This document shows, one piece after another, positions 51,938-63,393 of a stretch of 64,000 nucleotides of DNA. This stretch comes from Azospirillum endophyticum (GTDB lineage Bacteria > Pseudomonadota > Alphaproteobacteria > Azospirillales > Azospirillaceae). A model generated the notes under the pieces. That model was not told where the DNA came from and ran no database searches. It worked only from the letters and a program-made list of their open reading frames with translations. Numbering within the stretch: position 1 is the stretch's first letter; each line of letters begins with the position of its first letter. The stretch is taken from assembly GCF_016595245.1 (NCBI RefSeq), contig NZ_JAENHM010000017.1, forward strand, positions 44,919 to 108,918, in the 5' to 3' direction. The translations under genes and the position numbers were made by a program.

Positions 51938-52048
51938 CCACTAAACTCGGAATGCAGGAGTGAACCGCCCCGGGTTTCCCGGTTGCGTATGGGGACGCTA
52001 TCCTGGTCCACGTCGTGTACCACGGCCACCGCTCTTGCCCGGAGACAG

Positions 52049-53110
52049 TCACGAGCCAGGTGCAGGGCCACGCGCCTTGCTCGGCATCCGGCCGAATTGG
52101 GCCTTGAAATCACGCGAGAAATGCGCGGTATCGGCGAACCCGCAATCGAACGCGATGTCGGTGATCGAGCGGCGCGTGTTCTCCAGCAGCCAGCGCCCGT
52201 AATCCAGCCGCAACCGGCGCTGGAAGGCCGCCGGCGACACGCCGAGCGCCGCCTGGAAGGCGCGCTCCAACTGTCGGGCGCTCACCCCGACATAGCGGGC
52301 GATGGCGTCGACCGACGGCGGGGAATCGAGCCTCTGCTCGATGAAATGCGACGCCTGCCGGACGCGGATGTCGGCGATGCCGTCCAAATTGGCATAGAAA
52401 TGGGCTTGCGGCAGCGCGGCGGACCGGATGTCCTGCAGCATCATGTGACGGACCGCCTGCCGCGCTTTCTGGCCGCCGCAGTGCCGGCCGACGAGATAGA
52501 GGCCGAGATCGATGGCGGCGGTCGATCCCGCGCAGGTGATCAGGTCGCCCTCGTCGATGAACAGCTGGTCGACCGTGGCGGTGACGGTCGGGAAGCGCTC
52601 GCGGAAGGTGTCCAGGACGTTCCAATGGACGCACACCCGCCGGCTGCCGACAAGGCCCGCCTGGGCGATGGCGAAGGTCCCGGTGCAGACGCCGAGCAGC
52701 CGGACGCGGCCGCCCGCCGCCCGCCGCAGATAATCGGTCAGCTGTGCCGGCTGCAGGGCGTTCCGGTAATCGTTGCCCCCGCAGACCGCGACGTAGTCGA
52801 AGGACGTCGGATCGCGCAGATCCTCGTTCGGCGTGACCAGCACGCCGCAGCTCGATCGCCGGGCCTGCCCGCCGAGGCTCATCACCGTCCAACTGGCGTC
52901 GATCTGCCGGCTGCGCCCGCCGAGATCGGCGGCGAGCCGGACCGCGTCGATCAGCCCCGAAAAGGCGGTCAGCGTGAATTGATCCAGAAGGACGAAGCCG
53001 ATCCGCAGCCGGGGGACCGTGCCGGGGTCGGTACCGGACGGGGAGCGGGGGGACGCGCCGGAAAGGGATCGGGTGCCGGAGTGTTCGCTGCTCATGTCGG
53101 AATTATTCAA
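52049..53110 (-). CDS. GlxA-type AraC-family regulator with DJ-1/PfpI domain
   Basis: 353-residue regulator. The N-terminal class-I-amidotransferase-like (DJ-1/PfpI) domain spans about 35-200, with the nucleophile-elbow region VRLLGVCTGTFAIAQAGL (Cys in the elbow) and CVHWNVLDTFRERFP. A C-terminal AraC HTH pair (VDAIARYVGVSARQLERAF and ITDIAFDCGFADTAHFSRDFK) lies at about 265-340. Members regulate catabolism of amine or betaine compounds. It is divergent from the PotDABC-like operon and is its probable activator. The start may be 53110 or 53095. Confidence 0.9.
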   Translation of the reverse strand: MNNSDMSSEHSGTRSLSGASPRSPSGTDPGTVPRLRIGFVLLDQFTLTAFSGLIDAVRLAADLGGRSRQIDASWTVMSLGGQARRSSCGVLVTPNEDLRDPTSFDYVAVCGGNDYRNALQPAQLTDYLRRAAGGRVRLLGVCTGTFAIAQAGLVGSRRVCVHWNVLDTFRERFPTVTATVDQLFIDEGDLITCAGSTAAIDLGLYLVGRHCGGQKARQAVRHMMLQDIRSAALPQAHFYANLDGIADIRVRQASHFIEQRLDSPPSVDAIARYVGVSARQLERAFQAALGVSPAAFQRRLRLDYGRWLLENTRRSITDIAFDCGFADTAHFSRDFKAQFGRMPSKARGPAPGS

Positions 53111-53214
53111 GCATCCGTCCGCATTCTTCTATCGGAAAAAGCCACCCCCTCGCTAGCATCGACCTTGTTGCAAGGGTTTTACGCCCGAAAGGGCCGACAT
53201 CGAGGGAGAGCGTC

Positions 53215-54258
53215 ATGACTTCTCTGCGTGCTGCCACCTGTTGCGCCGCTCTGATGGCCGGCGCCGCCTTCTCCCAGCCCGCTGCCGCGCAGACTTCCCT
53301 GACCGTGGCCTGGTACGGCGGCAACTGGGGCGAGGCCTTCCGGACCTGCGTCGCCGAACCCTTCACCAAGGCGACCGGGATCAAGGTCGTGCCCGAGATC
53401 GGCACCTCGACGGTGACGCTGGCCAAGCTCCAGCAGCAGAAGGGGGCGCCGACCATCGACGTCGCCTGGATGGATGGCGGCATCAGCGAACTGGCGCAGG
53501 CCGCCGGCGTCACCGGGGCCATCGACCCGCAGGCCGTGCCGAACCTCGCCAAGGTCTCGCCCGAAGCGGTCTACAAGGCCGACGGCGCCGTCTTCGCGGT
53601 GGGAACCGGCTACTACTCGCTGGGTCTGACCTACAACACCCAGAAGGTCAAGACGCCCCCCACCTCGTGGAACGACCTGTGGAAGCCGGAATTCGCGGGC
53701 GCCGTCACCATCCCGTCCCCGGCCAACTCGTCGGGCGTTCCCTTCCTCCTGTTCCTCAACAAGATCTGGGGCAATCCGGCCAACGACCTGTCCAAGACCT
53801 TCGCGAAGCTGAAGACCCTCGACACCGCGCTCTATTTCGACAGCTCGGGCGCGGCCTCCAACGCCTACCAGAGCGGCGAGGCGATCATCGGCGCCCATTT
53901 CAGCGTCGGCGCCTGGGATCTGGCGGACAAGGGCCTGCCGATCGGTTTCGTCGTTCCCAAGGAAGGCGTATGGGCAACCGACGCGCGCCTGCATCTGGTG
54001 AAGGGGACGCCCCGCGCGGCCGAAGCCGCACGCTTCATCGACACCGCCCTGACCCCGCAGGCCGCCTCCTGCCTCGCCGAGAAGCTTTATCTCGGCCCGT
54101 CCGTGCAAGGCGTCTCCGTGGCACCGGACATCGAGCGCAAACTGCCCTGGGGCGTCGGCGGGTCGGTCAAGAACCTGCAGCTTTTCAACTGGGCCGACAT
54201 CAACCGCGACCGGGGCGCGATCACCGACGCTTGGAACCGCGAACTCGCGCGCCAGTAA
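53215..54258 (+). CDS. ABC transporter substrate-binding protein (PotD/spermidine-putrescine-like)
   Basis: Periplasmic binding protein (347 residues) with signal peptide MTSLRAATCCAALMAGAAF...AAAQ. The mature part has SLTVAWYGGNWGEAFRTCVAEPF, TPPTSWNDLWKPEFAGAVTIPSP and GWALAD-type DLADKGLPIGFVVPKEG. This branch binds polyamines, amines or opine-like compounds. First gene after a 104-bp divergent promoter region shared with the GlxA-type regulator. Confidence 0.92.
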   Translation: MTSLRAATCCAALMAGAAFSQPAAAQTSLTVAWYGGNWGEAFRTCVAEPFTKATGIKVVPEIGTSTVTLAKLQQQKGAPTIDVAWMDGGISELAQAAGVTGAIDPQAVPNLAKVSPEAVYKADGAVFAVGTGYYSLGLTYNTQKVKTPPTSWNDLWKPEFAGAVTIPSPANSSGVPFLLFLNKIWGNPANDLSKTFAKLKTLDTALYFDSSGAASNAYQSGEAIIGAHFSVGAWDLADKGLPIGFVVPKEGVWATDARLHLVKGTPRAAEAARFIDTALTPQAASCLAEKLYLGPSVQGVSVAPDIERKLPWGVGGSVKNLQLFNWADINRDRGAITDAWNRELARQ

Positions 54259-54270
54259 GGGGGACGAGGC

Positions 54271-55365
54271 ATGCTCCCGGCCCTGCTGTCCATCCGCGAT
54301 CTCGGCAAGCGCTTCGGTGGATTCCACGCGCTCAAGGGCGTCTCGCTGGAGGTCGAGCATGGCGAGTTCATCGCCCTGCTCGGCCCCAGCGGCTGCGGCA
54401 AGACCACGCTGCTGCGCTGCATCGCAGGTTTCCTCACTCCCGATTCCGGCGACATCCGGATCGGCGGGGATAGCGTGACGCGGCTGCCGCCCCACCGGCG
54501 GCCCCTGAACACGGTCTTCCAGAACTACGCGCTGTTCCCCCACATGAGCGTTCTCGACAACATCGCCTATGGCCCCCGCCGGCACGGCGTTCCGCGGGGC
54601 GAGGCGGCGGAGCGCGCGGCGCAGGCGCTGCACCTGGTCGGGCTGGAGGCGCTGGGCGCGCGGTACCCGCGCGAGCTGTCCGGGGGGCAGCAGCAGCGCG
54701 TCGCCCTGGCGCGCGCGGTGGTCAACCGGCCCAAGCTGCTGCTTCTGGACGAACCGCTGAGCGCGCTCGACATGAAGCTGCGCAAGCGGATGCAGATCGA
54801 GCTGAAGCATCTCCAAGAAAAGCTGGGCATCGCCTTCGTGTTCGTCACCCACGACCAGGAGGAGGCGATGAGCATGGCCGACCGGATCGTCGTGATGAAC
54901 CGCGGCCTGATCGAGCAGGTCGGGTCGGGGACGGCGGTCTACGCGACGCCGGCCACGCGCTTCGTCGCCGAATTCATCGGGGAGGCGAATTTGCTGCCCG
55001 GCGCGGCGGACGGCGACGGCGGGCTGCGGCTGGCCTTCGGGACGGCGGCGGTTCCTCATCCCTGCCCCCATCCCGGCCCCTGGCCCGACATCGACGCCGG
55101 TCAGAGCCGCACCGGCGTGCTGCGGCCCGAGCATCTGGAGCTTCTCGACCGCGCCGACGAGCCCGGTTTCCTCACCGAGCGCGGCATCGTCGAGGACGTG
55201 ATCAACACCGGCGGCCAGACCCTCGTGATGGTCCGGGTCGGCGACGCCCTGCTGGCGAGCCGCCGCCTGGGCATGCCGGGCGCCGGCCTGGGCCGGGGAA
55301 CCCAGGTCGTCGTCGGCTTCCGCCCGGAGCATCTGCACGTCGTCGTCGGCGAGCCGGCGCCATGA
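54271..55365 (+). CDS. ABC transporter ATP-binding protein (PotA-like)
   Basis: 364-residue ATPase with Walker A GPSGCGKTT near residues 38-46, signature LSGGQQQRVALARAVV, Walker B LLLLDEPLSALD and a C-terminal TOBE-type regulatory domain. LSALDMKLRKRMQIELKHLQ is the usual D-loop follow-on. Its stop overlaps the permease start by ATGA. Confidence 0.94.
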   Translation: MLPALLSIRDLGKRFGGFHALKGVSLEVEHGEFIALLGPSGCGKTTLLRCIAGFLTPDSGDIRIGGDSVTRLPPHRRPLNTVFQNYALFPHMSVLDNIAYGPRRHGVPRGEAAERAAQALHLVGLEALGARYPRELSGGQQQRVALARAVVNRPKLLLLDEPLSALDMKLRKRMQIELKHLQEKLGIAFVFVTHDQEEAMSMADRIVVMNRGLIEQVGSGTAVYATPATRFVAEFIGEANLLPGAADGDGGLRLAFGTAAVPHPCPHPGPWPDIDAGQSRTGVLRPEHLELLDRADEPGFLTERGIVEDVINTGGQTLVMVRVGDALLASRRLGMPGAGLGRGTQVVVGFRPEHLHVVVGEPAP

Positions 55366-56246
55366 CCGCCGCCCTGACCGGCGACCCCGCGGTGGCCCCC
55401 GCCGCACCGCCGCCCACCGCCCTGCGCCGCGCCCTGCCGCTGCTGGCCGCCCCCGTCGCCTTCTTCGTGGCCTTCTTCGCCGTGCCGATGGTCGTCGTGC
55501 TGTCCTCCAGCCTGATGGCCGGCGGCGCGCCGTCCCTGGCGAACTACGCCCGCGTCCTGCTCGACCAGTATCATTGGGACGTCCTGGCCGTCACCTTCCG
55601 GATCGCCGCGCTGACCACGCTGGCCGTCACGCTGCTGGGATATCCGCTGGCCTATTATCTGGTGCGGGTGGTGTCGTCGAACGCCCTGCGGCGAAGCTGC
55701 GTCATCCTGCTGCTGCTGCCGCTGTTCACCAGCAACATCGTCCGGTCCTTCGGGTGGATGATCCTGCTCGGCCGCAACGGTCTGGTCAACGACACGCTGG
55801 TCGGCGTCGGGCTGCTGGAGCGGCCGGTCCGCTTCCTCGGCACCGAGACGGGCATCGTGATCGGCCTCGTCTACATCCTTCTGCCCTTCATCGTCCTGGC
55901 GGTCGGCAACGCGCTGGCCACGGTGGATCCGACGCTGGAGGAGGCCTCGGCCGATCTCGGCTCCAGCCCCTTCACGACCTTCTGGACCGTGACCTTCCCG
56001 CTGTGCCTTCCCGGCCTGATCGCGGGCGTGATCATGGTCTTTACCCTGGCGGCGAGCGCCTACGTGACGCCGGCGCTGCTGAGCGGCGGCAAGATCACCG
56101 TCTTTCCGATGCTGATCTTCCAGCAGTACAGCACGGTGTTCGACGTCCATTACGGCGGCGCGCTCAGCATCACGCTCCTGGTCTTCACGCTGGTGCTGGT
56201 GGCGCTGGCCGGACGGATCGGCAACGGCGGAGGCAACCGGTCATGA
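55362..56246 (+). CDS. ABC transporter permease (PotB-like)
   Basis: 294-residue permease with about six helices and the EAA loop LEEASADLGSSPFTTFWTVTFPLCLPGL near residues 192-219. It overlaps the ATPase gene upstream and the second permease downstream by 4 bp each. Confidence 0.93.
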   Translation: MTAALTGDPAVAPAAPPPTALRRALPLLAAPVAFFVAFFAVPMVVVLSSSLMAGGAPSLANYARVLLDQYHWDVLAVTFRIAALTTLAVTLLGYPLAYYLVRVVSSNALRRSCVILLLLPLFTSNIVRSFGWMILLGRNGLVNDTLVGVGLLERPVRFLGTETGIVIGLVYILLPFIVLAVGNALATVDPTLEEASADLGSSPFTTFWTVTFPLCLPGLIAGVIMVFTLAASAYVTPALLSGGKITVFPMLIFQQYSTVFDVHYGGALSITLLVFTLVLVALAGRIGNGGGNRS

Positions 56247-57031
56247 TCGCGCGCGTTCTCCTGCGGATCGTCGCCTGGGCGGTGATGACCTATCTGGTGC
56301 TGCCGCTCGTGGTCATCATCGGCGCGTCGCTGACCGCCACCAGCTATCTGGCCTTCCCGCCGCAGGGCCTCACGCTGGACTGGTACGGGCGGATGCTGGC
56401 CGACACCTCCTACGTGGCGGCCTTCGGGACCAGCACGGCGCTGGCGCTGGCGGCCACGGCCGGGGCGGTGCTGCTGGCCCTGCCGGCGGCCCTGGCCATC
56501 GCGCGCCATGATTTTCCCGGCAAGCGGACGCTGCTGTCGCTGCTGATGTCGCCGCTGGTGCTGCCGCACGTCGTGCTGGGCGCCGCCCTGCTGCAATACT
56601 GCGCCGCCCTGGGCCTGATGCGCAGCTTTGCGGCCCTGCTGGTCGGCCATGTGGTGATCGTGACGCCCTTCGTGCTGCGCTCCGTCCTGCCGCAGCTGAC
56701 GCCCGAGCAGCGCGCCCTGGAGGAGGCCTCGGCCGACCTCGGTGCCCGGCCCTTCGAAACCTTCCTGCTGGTGGTCCTGCCGCAGATCCGCGGCGGGCTG
56801 ACGAGCGGGGCGATCTTCGCCTTCATCTCGTCCTGGATCAATGTCGAGCTCAGCATCTTCAACACCACCGCCGAGCTGACGACGATCCCGGTCAAGCTCT
56901 TCAACTACGTCCAGTACACCATCGACCCGGTCATCGCCGCAGTGTCGTCGATCACCATCGCGGTGGCGGCGTTCACCATCGTTCTTCTCGACCTGACCGT
57001 GGGGCTCCACGTGCTGTCGAAGCGGCGCTGA
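56243..57031 (+). CDS. ABC transporter permease (PotC-like)
   Basis: 262-residue second permease, with N-terminal helix MIARVLLRIVAWAVMTYLVLPL and EAA loop LEEASADLGARPFETFLLVVLPQIRGGL. ATG 56243 overlaps the preceding stop (ATGA), which supports that start. The gene ends 58 bp before the racemase-family gene. Confidence 0.93.
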   Translation: MIARVLLRIVAWAVMTYLVLPLVVIIGASLTATSYLAFPPQGLTLDWYGRMLADTSYVAAFGTSTALALAATAGAVLLALPAALAIARHDFPGKRTLLSLLMSPLVLPHVVLGAALLQYCAALGLMRSFAALLVGHVVIVTPFVLRSVLPQLTPEQRALEEASADLGARPFETFLLVVLPQIRGGLTSGAIFAFISSWINVELSIFNTTAELTTIPVKLFNYVQYTIDPVIAAVSSITIAVAAFTIVLLDLTVGLHVLSKRR

Positions 57032-57089
57032 CCCCGTCCCCGTCCTTCATCCCCTTTCTTACCGCCAACACCCCGAGAGGCCCCAAGTC

Positions 57090-58103
57090 ATGCGCAAGCA
57101 AGACGTGTTCGACGTTGTCTACACCCACACGGAGGGCGAGCCGCTCTGCATCATCCACAGCGGCATTCCCTATCCTCCCGGCTCCAGCATCCTGGAGAAG
57201 CGCCAGTTCCTGGAAACCCACTATGACTGGCTGCGCTGCGCCCTGATGCGCGAACCGCGCGGGCACAAGGACATGTTCGGCGTCTTCCTCACGCCGCCGT
57301 CCGGTCCGGACGCCGACGCCGGGCTGATCTACATCGACGGCACCCAGTATTCGCACATGTGCGGGCACGGCACGATCGCCGTGGCCATGGCCATGGTGGC
57401 GCTGGGGCTGGTCCGGCGCGGCGAGGGCGACCGCACCACCATCCGCTTCGAGACCACCGCCGGCCTCGTGGTCGCCGAGGTGGCGACGGACGGCGACGCC
57501 GTGCTGTGGACCCGGTTCGAGAACGTGCCGGCCTACGTCGCGGCCCAGGACGTGCCGTTCGAGCTGCCCGAGATCGGCCCCCTGAAGGCCGACATCGTGT
57601 GGGGCGGCAATTATTTCGGCATCATCGACCTGACCGGCACCACGTTGCGCATCGGCGCGGAGAACGGCACGGCCCTGTCGCGCTACGGCGTGCTGGCGCG
57701 CGAGCAACTGCGCGAGAAGGTCGCCATCCAGCACCCGGCCTCGGCCCACATCAACAACTTCAACTTCGTGACTTTCTGGCACGAGCCGACGATCAAGGGC
57801 GCCTTCTACAAGAACGTCCATGTGTTCAGCGCCGGCCAGTTGGACCGCTCGCCGGGCGGCACCGGCACCAGCGCGATGATGGCCATGTTCGAGGCGCGCG
57901 GCAAAATGACGATCGGCCAGACGATCCGCTCCGAGGGCCTGCTGGGCAGCGGCACCTTCGAGGGCTGCCTGCTCGGCGAGACCCGCCTGAACGGCGTGCG
58001 CGCGGTGCGGCCGACCGTCAAGGGCACCGCCAGCATCCTGGGGACGGCCCGCTGGGTCATCGACCGCAACGACCCGGTCGGATCGGGCTTCCTCGTCGCC
58101 TGA
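57090..58103 (+). CDS. Proline racemase/hydroxyproline epimerase-family enzyme, Cys-Gly variant
   Basis: 337-residue member of the proline racemase superfamily (racemase, hydroxyproline 2-epimerase, trans-3-hydroxyproline dehydratase). The first catalytic Cys is intact in HMCGHGTIA (Cys91). The second, normally Cys in SPCGTGT or Thr in the dehydratases, is Gly256 here (DRSPGGTGTSA). A one-base enzyme with Cys91 alone should favour elimination over two-base racemisation, so a dehydratase-like reaction is likely. It follows the PotDABC-like genes in the same direction, so the imported compound is probably a proline- or hydroxyproline-type substrate. Fold and other segments are normal. Confidence 0.9.
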   Translation: MRKQDVFDVVYTHTEGEPLCIIHSGIPYPPGSSILEKRQFLETHYDWLRCALMREPRGHKDMFGVFLTPPSGPDADAGLIYIDGTQYSHMCGHGTIAVAMAMVALGLVRRGEGDRTTIRFETTAGLVVAEVATDGDAVLWTRFENVPAYVAAQDVPFELPEIGPLKADIVWGGNYFGIIDLTGTTLRIGAENGTALSRYGVLAREQLREKVAIQHPASAHINNFNFVTFWHEPTIKGAFYKNVHVFSAGQLDRSPGGTGTSAMMAMFEARGKMTIGQTIRSEGLLGSGTFEGCLLGETRLNGVRAVRPTVKGTASILGTARWVIDRNDPVGSGFLVA

Positions 58104-58179
58104 TGGAACCGGCGGCGGCCCCGGTCCATCGGAACCCGGGCCGTCGCCGATCCCAGTGATCGTTGGGAATTTGCAAAGG

Positions 58180-59607
58180 TCAGGATCCGAGGTGGAGTGG
58201 TCGCCCAAGCAGCTTGAGCGCTGCTTCGTGGAAGACCTCGCCCAGAGTCGGGTGGGCGTGAATCGTTCCCGCCACATCCTCCAACTCCGCCCCCATTTCC
58301 AGCGCCAGCGCGAACTCTCCCGACAGTTCCGAGACATGGGTGCCCACCGCCTGGATGCCGATCACCCGCCGGTCGTCCCGGCGGGCCACCAGCCGAACGA
58401 AGCCGCTCTCGCCGGCGTCCAGGGTCAGCGCGCGGCCGTTCGCGGCGAAGGGGAACTGGTCGACGATCACATCGATCCCCTGTGCCGACGCCTCGGTCGG
58501 CGACAGGCCGACGCTGACGATCTCCGGCTCGGTGAAGCAGACCGCCGGGATCGCGGCCGGCGCGAAGCGGCGGCGGTGGCCGGCGATGATCTCCGCCACC
58601 ATCTCGCCCTGCGCCGACGCCTTGTGCGCCAGCATCGGCTCGCCGACCAGATCGCCGATCGCCCAGACATTGCGCATCGAGGTCCTGCACTGGTCGTCCA
58701 CCGCGACGAAGGCTCCCCGGCGCTCCACGCCCATCGCCTCGAAGCCCCAGCCCTCCAGCCGGGGACGCCGGCCCACGGTCGACAGCACGGCGTCGACCGG
58801 CAGGCGGATCATCCCGCTGTCCGCCGTCTGTACGACCAGCGCCTGCCCATTCCCCTCGGCTTCCATCCCCAGTGCACGGGCCCCGAGATGAAGGGTCACC
58901 CCGGCCCGTTCCAGCCAGCGCCGCACCGGATCGGTCAGAGCCGCGTCGTACAGCGGCAGGATGCGCGGCTGTGCCTCGACCACCGTCACCGTGGAGCCCA
59001 TCTTTGCGAAGGCGCTGCCCAACTCCAGCCCGATATAGCCGCCGCCGACCACCACAAGCCGGCGGGGCAGCCGCTCCAACGACAGCGCTTCGGTCGAGGA
59101 CAGAACCGGACCGGCGAAGGGAAGATTAGGCAGCGGCACCGGTTCCGAGCCGTTGGCGAGGATCACATGCTCCGCCCTCACGGTCAGCGGACCGTCGCTG
59201 CCCTGGACGGTGCAGGTCTTGGCGTCGGAGAAGACCGCCCAGCCACGCAGCACGCGCACCTTCGCCTTGCGCAGCAGGGCTGCCACGCCACCGCTGAGGC
59301 GGTCGACGATGCCGTCCTTCCAACGCATGGCGGCGGCGAGATCGAGACGCGGCGGCAGGTCGAGCGCGATGCCGAAACGGCCGTCGCCCAGCGACTGCTC
59401 CATCGCCTCGAACCGGCTGGCGACATGGATCAGCGCCTTGGACGGGATGCAGCCGCGGATCAGGCAGGTACCGCCCAGACGGTCGGCCTCGACCAGCACG
59501 GTGTCGAGCCCCAACTGGCCGGCGCGGATGGCGGCGACATAGCCGCCCGGCCCGCCACCGACCACGAGCACCTTGGCGGTGACGGTCTTTGCGCTGGGTA
59601 TGGTCAT
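58180..59607 (-). CDS. lpdA: Dihydrolipoamide dehydrogenase (E3) of the branched-chain complex
   Basis: 475-residue FAD disulfide reductase that reoxidises dihydrolipoyl-E2 with NAD+. Rossmann [19 protein letters not shown] begins at residue 15. The redox disulfide is in [15 protein letters not shown] (CxxxxC). NAD-binding [20 protein letters not shown] and the C-terminal His-Glu pair [14 protein letters not shown] complete the set. The start 59607 overlaps the E2 stop by 4 bp (ATGA). Last gene of the bkd operon. Confidence 0.94.
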   Translation of the reverse strand: MTIPSAKTVTAKVLVVGGGPGGYVAAIRAGQLGLDTVLVEADRLGGTCLIRGCIPSKALIHVASRFEAMEQSLGDGRFGIALDLPPRLDLAAAMRWKDGIVDRLSGGVAALLRKAKVRVLRGWAVFSDAKTCTVQGSDGPLTVRAEHVILANGSEPVPLPNLPFAGPVLSSTEALSLERLPRRLVVVGGGYIGLELGSAFAKMGSTVTVVEAQPRILPLYDAALTDPVRRWLERAGVTLHLGARALGMEAEGNGQALVVQTADSGMIRLPVDAVLSTVGRRPRLEGWGFEAMGVERRGAFVAVDDQCRTSMRNVWAIGDLVGEPMLAHKASAQGEMVAEIIAGHRRRFAPAAIPAVCFTEPEIVSVGLSPTEASAQGIDVIVDQFPFAANGRALTLDAGESGFVRLVARRDDRRVIGIQAVGTHVSELSGEFALALEMGAELEDVAGTIHAHPTLGEVFHEAALKLLGRPLHLGS

Positions 59608-60902
59608 TGCGGTTGGTCCATGAAGAGGGTGGCGGGCTGTTCCAGCGACGTCTTCACCCGCTGGACGAAGGAGGCGGCGTCCCAACCGTCGACGATTCGG
59701 TGGTCGAAGGAGCAGGACAGGTTCATCATCGACCTCACGACGATGCTGCCCTTGCGCACCACCGGCCGCTCGACGATCCTGTTGACGCCGACGATGGCGA
59801 CCTCCGGCCGGTTGATGATCGGCGTGGTGGCGAGGCCGCCCAGCTCGCCAAGGCTGGTGATGGTGATGGTGGAGCCGCTGAGCTGCTCCCGCCCGGCCTT
59901 CCCGTCGCGCGCGGCGGCAGCCAAGTCGCGGATCGCGTCGGCGGCCTGCCAGAGGTCGAGCGTCTCGGCATGGCGGACGACCGGCACCACCAGCCCGCCC
60001 GGCGTCTGCGTTGCGATGCCGGCATGCACCGCCTCGAACTGCTGGACGACATTCGCCGCATCGTCGTAGCGGGCGTTGATCTGCGGGAACTTCGGCAACG
60101 CCCGCACCAGGGCACGGACCAGGAAGGGCAGCAGGGTCAGCTTCGGTCGCGCTCCGCCACTCTCGGCGTTGAGGTGGAGGCGCAATTCCTCCAGGGCGGT
60201 GACGTCGATTTCCTCGATGTAGGAGAAATGCGGGATGTGGCGCTTGGCCTCCTGCATGCTCTCGGCGATCCTGCGGCGCAGGCCGCGCACCGGCACCTCC
60301 GACACCCCGGTTCTGGCCGAGGAGGACGGCCGCTTGGCCAAGGCGACACCGCCGCCCTCAACCCCTCCGCCAGCGAGATGGCGGTCGAGGTCGCGGTGCA
60401 GGATCCGGCCGCCGGGGCCGGAGCCGGCAACGAACTGCAAAGGAATGCCAAGGTCCCAGGCACGGCGCCGCACCGCGGGCGAGGTGGTCGGCTTGACGCC
60501 GGGCGGCCGGCGGACCAGAAGGGCGGGCGCGGCATCCAGTGCGGGGGCACCAGCGGCGGGCATTGCAACGGTGGCTGTCGGGAGCACCGCTGCGGGGACG
60601 TCATCGAGCGGGTCATCTGGGGCGTCACCGGGGCTGTCGCTGGGCACCTGATCGCCCGTTCCCTCGACTTCCAGCACGACCAGATCGGAACCGACCGCCA
60701 GCATCGCGCCGGGGGCGCCGTTGAGCGACAGCACCGTGCCGGCGACCGGCGAGGGGATCTCGACCGTCGCCTTGTCCGTCATCACGTCGACCAGCGTCTG
60801 GTCTTCGGCGACGCGGTCGCCTGGCGCGACATGCCAGGCGACGATCTCGGCCTCGGCGGTGCCTTCGCCGACGTCGGGCAGCTTGAAGACATAGCGCGCC
60901 AT
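59604..60902 (-). CDS. bkdB: Branched-chain 2-oxoacid dehydrogenase E2 (lipoyl transacylase)
   Basis: 432-residue E2. N-terminal lipoyl domain with Lys44 in the motif [13 protein letters not shown], a linker rich in Ala/Pro, the peripheral-subunit-binding domain ([18 protein letters not shown]) and the catalytic acyltransferase domain with [15 protein letters not shown] (His and Asp). It transfers branched acyl groups to CoA. ATG 60902 gives the canonical lipoyl start; longer reading adds Arg-rich sequence. Confidence 0.95.
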   Translation of the reverse strand: MARYVFKLPDVGEGTAEAEIVAWHVAPGDRVAEDQTLVDVMTDKATVEIPSPVAGTVLSLNGAPGAMLAVGSDLVVLEVEGTGDQVPSDSPGDAPDDPLDDVPAAVLPTATVAMPAAGAPALDAAPALLVRRPPGVKPTTSPAVRRRAWDLGIPLQFVAGSGPGGRILHRDLDRHLAGGGVEGGGVALAKRPSSSARTGVSEVPVRGLRRRIAESMQEAKRHIPHFSYIEEIDVTALEELRLHLNAESGGARPKLTLLPFLVRALVRALPKFPQINARYDDAANVVQQFEAVHAGIATQTPGGLVVPVVRHAETLDLWQAADAIRDLAAAARDGKAGREQLSGSTITITSLGELGGLATTPIINRPEVAIVGVNRIVERPVVRKGSIVVRSMMNLSCSFDHRIVDGWDAASFVQRVKTSLEQPATLFMDQPQ

Positions 60903-60904
60903 GC

Positions 60905-61918
60905 TCACTCCTCCATCACGCGGCGCAACGCCTCGGCGATCCGGGCCGGGCCGGGGAAATACTCCCACTCGAAGGCGTGCGGGTAGGGCGTATCCCAGCC
61001 GGTGACCCGCTCGATCGGCGCTTCCAGATGGTGGAAGCAATGCTCCTGCACCAGGGCGGACAGTTCGGCGCCGAAGCCGCCGGTCCGGGTCGCCTCATGC
61101 ACGATGACGCAGCGGCCGGTCTTGCGCACCGACGCCTCGATCGCCTCGATGTCGACCGGCACCAGGGTGCGCAGATCGAGGATCTCGGCATCGACCTGCG
61201 CGTCTCGGGCGGCGGCCATCGCCACATGCACCATGGTGCCGTAGGCGAGGATGGTGACGGCAGTGCCGCTGCGCACCGTGGCCGCCTTGCCCAGCGGGAT
61301 GGCGTAATGGCCGTCGGGCACCTCGCTGGCGGGATGCTTGGCCCAGGGCACCACCGGGCGGTCGTGATAGCCTTCGAAGGGGCCGTTGTAGAGCCGCTTC
61401 GGCTCGAAGAACATCACGGGATCGTCGTCCTCGATGGCGCTGATCAGCAGCCCCTTGGCGTCGTACGGGGTCGAGGGGATCACCGTCTTCAGCCCGGCGA
61501 CATGGGTGAAGATGGCCTCCGGGCTTTGGCTGTGGGTCTGGCCGCCGAAGATGCCGCCGCCATAGGGCGCACGCACCGTGACCGGTGCCGTGAACTCGCC
61601 GCCGGACCGGTAGCGCAGCCGCGCGGCTTCGGAAATCAGCTGGTCGCAGGCCGGATAGATGTAGTCGGCGAACTGCATCTCGGCGACCGGGCGCAGGCCG
61701 TAGGCCGCCATGCCGACCGCGATCCCCATGATGCCGGCTTCGGTGATCGGGGTGTCGAACACCCGTGCGCGCCCATGCTTGCGCTGCAGCCCGTCGGTGC
61801 AGCGGAACACGCCACCGAAATAGCCGACATCCTCGCCCAGAACGACGACGTCGCCGCTCCGCGTCAGCATCACGTCCATCGCCGCGTTCAGCGCCTGGAC
61901 CATGGTCATGGTCGCCAT
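60905..61918 (-). CDS. bkdA2: Branched-chain 2-oxoacid dehydrogenase E1 beta subunit
   Basis: 337-residue transketolase-like beta subunit with FGGVFRCTDGLQRKHG, DTPITEAGIMGIAVGMA and VVIHEATRTGGFGAEL regions of the family. It forms the E1 heterotetramer with BkdA1. It stops 2 bp before bkdB and starts 3 bp after bkdA1 stop. Confidence 0.95.
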   Translation of the reverse strand: MATMTMVQALNAAMDVMLTRSGDVVVLGEDVGYFGGVFRCTDGLQRKHGRARVFDTPITEAGIMGIAVGMAAYGLRPVAEMQFADYIYPACDQLISEAARLRYRSGGEFTAPVTVRAPYGGGIFGGQTHSQSPEAIFTHVAGLKTVIPSTPYDAKGLLISAIEDDDPVMFFEPKRLYNGPFEGYHDRPVVPWAKHPASEVPDGHYAIPLGKAATVRSGTAVTILAYGTMVHVAMAAARDAQVDAEILDLRTLVPVDIEAIEASVRKTGRCVIVHEATRTGGFGAELSALVQEHCFHHLEAPIERVTGWDTPYPHAFEWEYFPGPARIAEALRRVMEE

Positions 61919-61921
61919 CGC

Positions 61922-63393
<1,472 letters not shown>

